A stretch of DNA of 9,217 nucleotides from Verrucomicrobiota bacterium (GTDB lineage: Bacteria; Verrucomicrobiota; Verrucomicrobiia; Chthoniobacterales; UBA10450). The position numbers and the translations under genes are program-made. The stretch's first letter is position 1; each line of letters starts with the position of its first letter. The notes beneath the pieces are model-generated. The model was not told the DNA's origin, did no database searches, and worked only from the letters and a program-made list of their open reading frames with translations. Below are positions 1 to 5,115 of the stretch, in pieces. Location of the stretch: assembly GCA_003217965.1 (NCBI GenBank), contig QHNB01000199.1, positions 1 through 9,217 of the forward strand, given 5' to 3'.

Positions 1-747
1 ATCCCTCTGATCCGTCGGGAAGACGTAAAGGGGTTCGTACATCGTAAACCGGTGTGGATGATCCGGCCGCTCGGAATCAACACGGTTCGTCGCCAGGCTG
101 AGATAATGGAGACAGAGACCCGACGTTTCTACGAGCGCGCTGCCAGTAAAGTCAGCGACGCGTCGACGCGAAAGCTACTTGGAGACTTGGCGGAGGCGGA
201 GCGAAAGCATGTGACTCTGGCCGACAATCTCCAGCAGGAATACCTGACTCCTGACGCTAAGGCTCAAGAAGAGAAAGCCCATCGGAGGTTGTTCGTTCTG
301 CAAATCGTGCAGCCCGGGTTGGCGGGATTGATGGATGGTTCAGTGTCAACTCTTGCGCCAGTATTTGCGGCCGCCTTTGCGACCCACAACAGCCACGCCG
401 CCTTCCTGGTTGGTCTCGCCGCCAGTGTCGGAGCGGGCATTTCAATGGGGTTCGCTGAGGCGGCTTCTGATGACGGCAGCCTGACCGGCCGCGGCAAACC
501 GTTGCTGCGTGGAGTCGTCTGCGGATTAATGACTACGGCAGGCGGAATCGGTCACACGCTGCCATATTTGATTCCAGATTTTCGAACCGCCACCGCCATT
601 GCCGTGGTGATCGTGGCAATTGAACTCTTGCTCATTAGTTGGATTCGAAACCGGTTTATGGATACACCCTTTCTCCGCGCCGCATTTCAAGTGATTGTCG
701 GAGGAGTGTTGGTCTTTCTAGTTGGGATCTGGATTGGAAGCTCGTAA
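1..747 (+). CDS. mbfA: MbfA-type membrane-bound ferritin / VIT-family iron exporter, 5'-partial
   Basis: The protein joins a ferritin-like (erythrin) domain to a VIT1/CCC1-type membrane domain. Characterised rhizobial and Agrobacterium MbfA proteins export iron from the cytoplasm and protect against iron and peroxide stress. The frame is open from nt 1 (I-P-L-I-R-R-E-D-V-K...), in good agreement with the family, so the GTG at nt 52 is internal and the true start lies left of the window. Of 248 visible codons, about 1-95 give the last two ferritin helices: a Glu-rich helix (E-I-M-E-T-E, codons 34-39) and an E-x-x-H iron ligand motif (E67, H70). Codons about 100-248 hold the VIT domain, with G-L-M-D-G-S-V-S-T-L and G-x-S-M-G-F-A-E-A resembling the family's conserved first two membrane segments, then about three more. 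Family proteins are about 320 residues, so about a quarter is missing at the edge. Family assignment is confident; iron export here is inferred. Confidence 0.85.
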   Translation: MPLIRREDVKGFVHRKPVWMIRPLGINTVRRQAEIMETETRRFYERAASKVSDASTRKLLGDLAEAERKHVTLADNLQQEYLTPDAKAQEEKAHRRLFVLQIVQPGLAGLMDGSVSTLAPVFAAAFATHNSHAAFLVGLAASVGAGISMGFAEAASDDGSLTGRGKPLLRGVVCGLMTTAGGIGHTLPYLIPDFRTATAIAVVIVAIELLLISWIRNRFMDTPFLRAAFQVIVGGVLVFLVGIWIGSS

Positions 748-757
748 TCCCGCACGG

Positions 758-780
758 CCACCCGAACGCCTTCGGGGTGG
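758..780 (+). terminator. Hairpin just after the mbfA stop
   Basis: Ten bases after the stop, CCACCCGAA (758-766) pairs with TTCGGGGTGG (771-780), with one bulged G and a CGCC loop. No T-run follows, so this is not a canonical intrinsic terminator. It may stabilise the 3' end of the mbfA transcript or terminate it weakly. Confidence 0.35.
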
Positions 781-924
781 CAATGCATAATCGAAGGCCG
801 CGAAAACGCTTGTCCTGTGGCGGAGCGGAACTCTATCATTGCGCGTCTGTCGGGAACGGCACGGAGTGGCCGCGCCGATGGCAAGAAACCGGGAACTTTG
901 GGATTTATCTAACAGGAGACGTGT

Positions 925-1197
925 ATGAAAAAACTCGCGCTAGTAATTACACTTGCTGCTCTACCTGCTTTTTGGCTGATCCACGCCGCAGAGACGAAGG
1001 TGGTGGTGCCGAAAGGTAAAACCTACGTAAAGCTCGACGCGAAAGGAAAAGAAATTGCGCGTTTTAGTTCCGGCCAAACAATGACCCGAACCGTGGACTG
1101 CGCGCAGGTTCCTTGTCCGACCACGTTCGGAAAAGACGTAGTCTGCTGGAAGTGCAAGGAACGCCCGGTGGCAAACCCTCCAGCAAGCAGGCAATAA
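925..1197 (+). CDS. Small secreted protein with four cysteines, unknown function
   Basis: A 90-residue protein that I do not recognise. The start is well supported: AGGAG at 914-918 lies six bases before the ATG. Residues 1-21 form a signal peptide (M-K-K, hydrophobic core L-A-L-V-I-T-L-A-A-L-P-A-F, then H-A-A, likely cleaved near 21/22), so the product is exported. The mature part is about 69 residues and basic. Residues 25-47 (V-V-V-P-K-G-K-T-Y-V-K-L-D-A-K-G-K-E-I-A-R-F) could form a short beta-hairpin. C59, C64, C74 and C77 then form C-x4-C and C-x2-C pairs, consistent with two disulfides or a metal site. The tail after residue 80 is Pro-rich and probably disordered. It lies 177 bases downstream of mbfA on the same strand, but that gap contains a hairpin, so co-transcription is uncertain. 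A terminator-like hairpin follows. The gene is probably real; its function is unknown. Confidence 0.8.
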   Translation: MKKLALVITLAALPAFWLIHAAETKVVVPKGKTYVKLDAKGKEIARFSSGQTMTRTVDCAQVPCPTTFGKDVVCWKCKERPVANPPASRQ

Positions 1198-1205
1198 TCA
1201 GACAG

Positions 1206-1232
1206 ACCGCCGCAATGTAGCGGCGGCGGTTT
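1206..1232 (+). terminator. GC-rich hairpin, probable terminator between convergent genes
   Basis: ACCGCCGC (1206-1213) is the exact reverse complement of GCGGCGGT (1223-1230), with a nine-base loop. It starts nine bases after the stop at 1197 and is followed by only a short T stretch (1230-1232). Because the nt 1368-1979 gene converges from the other side, the hairpin could act in both directions. Confidence 0.5.
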
Positions 1233-1367
1233 GGAATACCGTTAGGTAGCAATCAAACGAGCGGAGCTCGAACGTGAATCGAGTTGGGTCTCTTTTCGTT
1301 TGGATGGTGGCATACTGCGGGCCGGGGGTGCCGGATTGACTTTGGCGCGCTGGTCGCCGCGACTTTG

Positions 1368-1979
1368 CTATGGACGAATTTCGGCCCGAATTAGTCCGGT
1401 TATACCGTCGCGTACCATAAAGCCGCTGGCCCAGCTGTCGTAGAAATATTGCTCGTAGCGCCAAACCATCTTTAGGCGACTGCCGTTTTGTTTCTGCCAA
1501 ACCAGCTCATAATAGTTATGTCGTTTCCAGGACGGCGAGTGCCCGGTCATAAAGTTAAACGCAAGCGGAGTAGGCCAGCTCATCATACTCCGTCCAATGC
1601 GAAAAACCGTGCGATCAGCGGCGGCGGGCTTTACAGAAAATATATTGGGATCGACCGAAGATTGCTTGGCATGACCAAGCGTGATTGAGCTCGGTCCAGC
1701 CATAACTGCGAAATCGCCGGATTCGCTTATTTCGACGTGAAGCGGGAGCAGCTGATCATTGGCCGGCATCAAACTCATAGGTCGGTCATCGAGTTGGATG
1801 CTGCCGGTAGCGCTGTCGCGAATATCGAAACCGAGGGCTAAGATTGGATGTGATTCGATCTCGGCGGTCCGAAACCGGTCAAGGAACATGGAGACGGGCC
1901 TCGCGATCACCACCCACAGCACTAACGCGAGAACAACAACGCCCGCGATCGCCGCGGTGCGGAGCAGGAGTCGACCCAT
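1368..1979 (-). CDS. Membrane-anchored orphan protein, unknown function
   Basis: A 203-residue protein that I cannot place in a family. One hydrophobic segment at residues about 8-26 (T-A-A-I-A-G-V-V-V-L-A-L-V-L-W-V-V-I-A) after an Arg-containing N-terminus looks like a signal anchor, leaving about 175 residues probably outside the cytoplasm. The rest is soluble and mixed, rich in Trp and Tyr near the C-terminus (H-N-Y-Y-E-L-V-W-Q-K and W-R-Y-E-Q-Y-F-Y-D-S-W), suggesting a beta-rich fold. It has no cysteine and no recognisable catalytic motif. The start is bounded by an in-frame TGA directly before the ATG (1980-1982); no clear Shine-Dalgarno site precedes it. It converges on the four-cysteine gene and lies 228 bases downstream of the broken methyltransferase on the same strand. 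The hydrophobic N-terminus and natural-looking composition make it more credible than the overlapping plus-strand frames. Confidence 0.7.
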   Translation of the reverse strand: MGRLLLRTAAIAGVVVLALVLWVVIARPVSMFLDRFRTAEIESHPILALGFDIRDSATGSIQLDDRPMSLMPANDQLLPLHVEISESGDFAVMAGPSSITLGHAKQSSVDPNIFSVKPAAADRTVFRIGRSMMSWPTPLAFNFMTGHSPSWKRHNYYELVWQKQNGSRLKMVWRYEQYFYDSWASGFMVRDGITGLIRAEIRP

Positions 1980-2207
1980 TCAACAAGAGAATGACTGGAA
2001 CCGCGTAATCAGCAACTTCTCGATATGCGGATCATTCACTGCTACCAGCGACGACGGAGATCGTGCGCACGCGCGGCTTGCTGGAACCAACTGATCTGTG
2101 TTTCGTATCAATGCGATTATCCGTCCGAAGCGAGTGGGCTTCCCCGCGTTACACACTGCCCGGTTTATGACGCGAGTTTCTCCTGCATTCCATCCGACTG
2201 CGTTTCG

Positions 2208-2288
2208 TTACTTGATTCCGATAACCATTGAATCCGGACCGACCAGGCGCTCGACACGCGTCTGTCTGAAACCAACTTCCGTCATCCA
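2208..2288 (-). pseudogene. Out-of-frame 3' remnant of the O-methyltransferase
   Basis: Immediately downstream of the frame ending at 2282, another minus-strand frame reads W-M-T-E-V-G-F-R-Q-T, then R-V-E-R-L-V-G-P-D-S-M-V-I-G-I-K and a TAA at 2208-2210. From memory of Methyltransf_2-type proteins, this is the typical C-terminal end (W-M-x-E-x-G-F ... V-G-P-x-S-M-V-x-G-x-K). It has no start of its own. It is best read as the detached end of the gene at 2282-3082, separated from it by an internal deletion that also changed frame. The two frames overlap by a few bases at the junction. Confidence 0.75.
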
Positions 2289-3082
2289 GGCCTGAGCGCT
2301 TCATAAGCTTTACGCAGGAGCATCTTTTTTTCTTCCAGATTCCAATCGTGCAAAATGTGGCCCATGACGAGAACCTCCGCGCGCGGCAGGGGATCGGTAA
2401 AAAAGCTCCCGCCGCAAAACCTCAGCCTCTCAGCCAATCCATGGTGGGCGACATATCTTTCAAAAATGGGACGAACTGCTTCGAGATCAAAGCCGGTGCC
2501 GGTGATGTGCGAGTGGGCGAGAGCGACTTGGACTGACAACGCACCCTGCGCGCAGCCGATATCGGCGAACGTTTTGTAATTTTTCCATGGAAATTGCTGC
2601 GCGATCGCCATCGCCGCGCTGAGACTGATTCCGGTCATCGCGCTGAGAAAACTCTCGAGCGTCTCTGGGTCGGCATAGATTTTCTCGAACGGATTCCCGC
2701 CGGTTTTCGCTTCATTCTGCGGCTTCCCTGTGCGCAAAGCCTCGGTTAAGCCGCCCCAAAATGGATACAGTCGCGCGTTCGCCATCTCAAGAATCCCCCC
2801 GGCATAACTCGGTTTGGCCCGGTCGAGGAAGAAGTCCGTCTCCGGCGTATTCCGATATTTGCCATCCTCGCGCTCGAGCATGTGCAGCGCCACCAAAGCA
2901 TCGAGAAAATCGCGAACGCTACGCTGATGCAGCTTCAGGCGGGAAGCGATTGTGTTTGCATCAAGTGGTCCCTTTGCCAGTTGAGTGAAAAGATCGATCT
3001 CGATCGCGCTGAGCAAAGTTTTTGATCCCCAGAAGCCGAGACCGAGCTGCATGATCCCTTCGGGCGTAATTTCTTTCGTCAC
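2282..3082 (-). CDS. SAM-dependent O-methyltransferase (Methyltransf_2 / ASMT type), C-terminally truncated
   Basis: The predicted enzyme transfers a methyl group from S-adenosylmethionine to a hydroxyl of an unknown small substrate. I chose GTG at 3080-3082 (V-T-K-E-I-T-P-E...) because AAAGGT lies about seven bases upstream; a TTG at 3112 would add ten unlikely residues. Residues about 5-95 form the winged-helix dimerisation domain (G-L-G-F-W-G-S-K-T-L-L-S-A-I-E, then D-A-N-T-I-A-S-R-L-K-L). The Rossmann domain follows, with SAM motif I D-I-G-C-A-Q-G at 174-180, acidic motif G-F-D-L-E near 196-200, and the H-D-W catalytic segment at 245-247. The frame stops after A-L-R-P-G at 266 residues, whereas relatives run to about 335. 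The missing final strands normally complete the sheet, and the true C-terminal end lies out of frame just downstream, so the product is probably inactive. A sequencing or assembly error at the junction is the alternative. Confidence 0.82.
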   Translation of the reverse strand: MTKEITPEGIMQLGLGFWGSKTLLSAIEIDLFTQLAKGPLDANTIASRLKLHQRSVRDFLDALVALHMLEREDGKYRNTPETDFFLDRAKPSYAGGILEMANARLYPFWGGLTEALRTGKPQNEAKTGGNPFEKIYADPETLESFLSAMTGISLSAAMAIAQQFPWKNYKTFADIGCAQGALSVQVALAHSHITGTGFDLEAVRPIFERYVAHHGLAERLRFCGGSFFTDPLPRAEVLVMGHILHDWNLEEKKMLLRKAYEALRPG

Positions 3083-3453
3083 GGCACAACCTTTAACATA
3101 TGAACAAAACAATTGAGGCGAAAGGTTTTGCGCTCAGTCTCATCATTGCCGGGAACAAAGGCCGCGCGGGTTGAAATTTACAGGAAATTCGTCATTTCGG
3201 ACAAGCTGGGTATCCTCGTCGTTCTGAACTACCAGCAATTTCATGTCTGCTACTTTTCTTTCCGCCATAGGGTTTCAGACAAAATGCACAGAATTTACAA
3301 AATAAATTTCCGAAAACATTCTGATCATTTTGTTAATTCTGTCGGAAAATTCGCTGCCGCAAACGAACTGCAAGCACCTTGATCCGCTACATCACAGGCC
3401 GATTGAACCCGAAAGCTTTCACGAGTTGACCTAAATGGCATGTTGGAAGCCGC
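3083..3453. other. 371-base intergenic region, AT-rich in the middle
   Basis: This lies between the PEP mutase-like gene and the methyltransferase, both on the minus strand. It should hold the methyltransferase promoter, but I see no convincing -35/-10 pair. The AAAGGT ribosome-binding site for the GTG at 3082 is at its left end, and an AT-rich inverted repeat occupies 3288-3342. A plus-strand frame starting with TTG at 3113 and a 41-codon minus-strand frame (3143-3268) are present, but neither has family support. Confidence 0.6.
3288..3342. repeat. AT-rich inverted repeat, 16-base arms
   Basis: ACAGAATTTACAAAAT (3288-3303) and ATTTTGTTAATTCTGT (3327-3342) are inverted repeats matching at 15 of 16 positions, with a 23-base spacer. 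The heptamer ACAAAAT also occurs just outside at 3279-3285. It is clearly more AT-rich than its surroundings. It could be a paired operator for the downstream methyltransferase gene or a weak transcript-end structure for the gene ending at 3454. No T-run supports a strict intrinsic terminator. Confidence 0.6.
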
Positions 3454-4287
3454 TCAAGCGGGCTGACTAAATAACTTGTTCAGTTCGTCGGAACGAGCGG
3501 CGTCGGCAAAGGCGTTGAAGGATCCGCTGGTGAGACTCCGAGCAACGCGAATAAAGGCGTTCCATGCTACTAATGCCAAACCTGAGCCGACGGAAATACG
3601 CCGTACTCCCAAATCCGAAAGTTGCGACATGGCCAGCTGGTGGTTAAAGCCCGAGACGAGGACATTCACTGGCTTTGGACTGACTGCTCGGACAATTTCT
3701 GCAATCTCCTCCGGTTCACTGACACCTGGCGCATAAAGACAATCAGCACCTGCTGCCGCGTAGGCCACGAGGCGTTCAATCGCGACGTGAAAGGGATCAG
3801 CCTGGCCAACCAGCCAGGCTTCACAGCGCCCCGTAAGCACCACCGGAATTCCCGAGGCGTCAATCGTCTCACGCGCCGCCCGAATACGATCGACGGCCAA
3901 GCTAGTTTCATAAAGCGGCGAATCGGCGCGTCCGGTATTGTCCTCAATCGACAAGCCGGCAACACCGGTCGCGATACATAGCTTCACGTTTGCGGCTACG
4001 CCCTCGGGCTCGTCCGCGTAACCTGACTGGAAATCGGCATTCACCGGCCGGGGGGTTGCTTCAACGATTTCACCGATATGTGCCAGCATCTCGTCACGAG
4101 GAACAGCGCCGTCCTGCTTCCCACGCGAAAAGGCGAAACCAGCAGAAGTGGTGGCTAACGCTTCGAATCCAAGGTCGTGCAGATACACCGCCGTCCCTAC
4201 GTCCCATGGGTTCGGCAGAATAAAACAACCCGAGTGATGAAGTGCGCGGAACTTTTCAATAACGGGCGGCTGAGCAGTCTGCTTCAT
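3454..4287 (-). CDS. Isocitrate lyase / PEP mutase superfamily protein
   Basis: A 277-residue TIM-barrel enzyme of the PEP mutase/isocitrate lyase superfamily, which makes or breaks C-C or P-C bonds next to an alpha-keto acid (2-methylisocitrate lyase, oxaloacetate decarboxylase, PEP mutase). The exact substrate cannot be read from the sequence. Family marks in order are N-P-W-D-V-G-T-A near 26-33, T-T-S-A-G-F-A-F-S-R-G, the metal-site loop N-A-D-F-Q-S-G-Y-A, G-L-S-I-E-D-N-T-G, L-T-G-R-C-E-A-W-L, A-A-A-G-A-D-C-L-Y-A-P-G and P-V-N-V-L-V. Length fits the short bacterial subgroup that is usually annotated only to superfamily. Residues that are Glu, Ser and A-R-T-D in many relatives are Gln, Asn and G-R-C-E here; R-C-E is common in one subgroup. 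It lacks the K-K-C-G-H loop of true isocitrate lyase. The start is ATG with a weak AGGGTGG upstream. It lies 106 bases downstream of the HD gene and may share its transcript. Confidence 0.88.
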   Translation of the reverse strand: MKQTAQPPVIEKFRALHHSGCFILPNPWDVGTAVYLHDLGFEALATTSAGFAFSRGKQDGAVPRDEMLAHIGEIVEATPRPVNADFQSGYADEPEGVAANVKLCIATGVAGLSIEDNTGRADSPLYETSLAVDRIRAARETIDASGIPVVLTGRCEAWLVGQADPFHVAIERLVAYAAAGADCLYAPGVSEPEEIAEIVRAVSPKPVNVLVSGFNHQLAMSQLSDLGVRRISVGSGLALVAWNAFIRVARSLTSGSFNAFADAARSDELNKLFSQPA

Positions 4288-4393
4288 TGTGCCACCCTAG
4301 AGATACAGGACGAATCTGGCGAGGTTTGTCTTAAATTCTGCGCGATGCGGAACGAGCAACCGGCGCTCGCTTTAGTACTTGGAATTTTACCGC

Positions 4394-5002
4394 CTAGACT
4401 CGATTAGTCGGTCGCAGCTCAGCATTTCCGACAAGTTCTAGCCTTACGGCATCTGCTTGCAGCGCGGCCACGACTCCGGCGATTACCTCGTCCAGCGGCG
4501 TTCCCAACTCGGCCGCGCCGCGCACGATGTCTTCACGGCTGACTGCGCGAGCGAATGCCTTGTCTTTCATCTTTTTGTTCACCGCCGCCACATCCACCTC
4601 ATGAACGCTTTTCGATGGACGAACGCGTGCCACAGCGATAACGAACCCGCTCAATTCATCCACGGCGTAGAGCGTTCGTTCGAGCGGCGTCTCTCGAGTT
4701 ACACCCGAATAATCAGCATGGGAGAGAATGGCACGACAAATCTCCTCATTCCACCCGTGTTCCCGCAGCCAGGCCACTGCCACAAACGGATGCCCTTCGG
4801 TCGCGCTCTGTTCCTGGTTGGGATGGCGCTCATAATCCATGTCGTGCAGTAATCCTACCGCCTGCCATAGGTCAGCGTCAGCGCCTTGGAGTTGCGCGAA
4901 GTGCCGCATCGAGTCAGCGACTGCGTAGCAATGTCGGCGCAAGCTGTCCGACGCGACCCATTCCTGCAAAATACCAAGAGCGCGATCCGTTAATGTAGTC
5001 AC
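4394..5002 (-). CDS. HD-domain phosphohydrolase
   Basis: A 202-residue cytoplasmic protein of the HD/HDIG metal-dependent phosphohydrolase superfamily, which hydrolyses phosphate esters of nucleotides or similar compounds; the substrate is unknown. The metal-site pattern is clear: H24 (L-R-R-H-C), the doublet H53-D54 (L-L-H-D-M-D-Y-E), H71 (E-G-H-P), H95 (I-L-S-H-A-D) and D115 (A-V-D-E-L-S-G-F). H-D-M-D-Y-E plus the D-E-L-S-G-F helix is typical of a compact bacterial subgroup of about 180-200 residues usually annotated only as HD domain protein. The C-terminal part (about 130-202) is helical, including K-K-M-K-D-K-A-F-A-R-A-V and the G-T-P-L-D-E-V-I helix. The start is a GTG (5000-5002) with only a weak upstream GGA; no ATG or TTG start gives a better fit. 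Its 5' end faces the S9 peptidase gene across 113 bases. Confidence 0.88.
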   Translation of the reverse strand: MTTLTDRALGILQEWVASDSLRRHCYAVADSMRHFAQLQGADADLWQAVGLLHDMDYERHPNQEQSATEGHPFVAVAWLREHGWNEEICRAILSHADYSGVTRETPLERTLYAVDELSGFVIAVARVRPSKSVHEVDVAAVNKKMKDKAFARAVSREDIVRGAAELGTPLDEVIAGVVAALQADAVRLELVGNAELRPTNRV

Positions 5003-5115
5003 GATTCCAACTGTAATGCCGATAAATATGGCGAGATCGCTTGCGCGCGAAACGGTTTCTTAACAGCCATCCGATTGAATCCAACTCCATCTTCCAATTG
5101 CATGATACCCGCACG
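5003..5115. promoter_or_regulatory. Divergent intergenic region between HD and S9 peptidase genes
   Basis: The two genes diverge, so this 113-base stretch should hold promoters for both. I cannot point to a clear sigma-70 pair on either strand. A perfect short dyad GAAAC-G-GTTTC lies at 5049-5059. The S9 frame is open back to a TTG at 5041, which would place part of this region inside the coding sequence if that start were used. Confidence 0.4.

Noticed and set aside
639..1019. Plus-strand 126-codon frame overlapping the mbfA end and the four-cysteine gene
   Set aside because: It is out of frame with both supported genes and has no hydrophobic or domain pattern.
2062..2071. Perfect 10-base palindrome CGTGCGCACG
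   Set aside because: It is short, GC-rich and expected by chance at this base composition; it is not paired with any promoter signal.
1759..2094. Plus-strand 111-codon frame
   Set aside because: It lies opposite the anchored 203-residue protein, which has a credible membrane segment and composition. The plus-strand translation is Ser/Arg/Thr-rich and shadow-like.
3143..3268. Minus-strand 41-codon frame with M-K-L-L-V-V-Q-N-D-E-D-T-Q-L-V-R, resembling the start of a response-regulator receiver domain
   Set aside because: The resemblance covers about 16 residues only. The rest does not continue as a receiver domain, and there is no clear ribosome-binding site. It is probably chance.
3113..3382. 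Plus-strand 89-codon frame starting with TTG
   Set aside because: It has a poor start, no Shine-Dalgarno site and no family resemblance, and it runs through the AT-rich inverted repeat.
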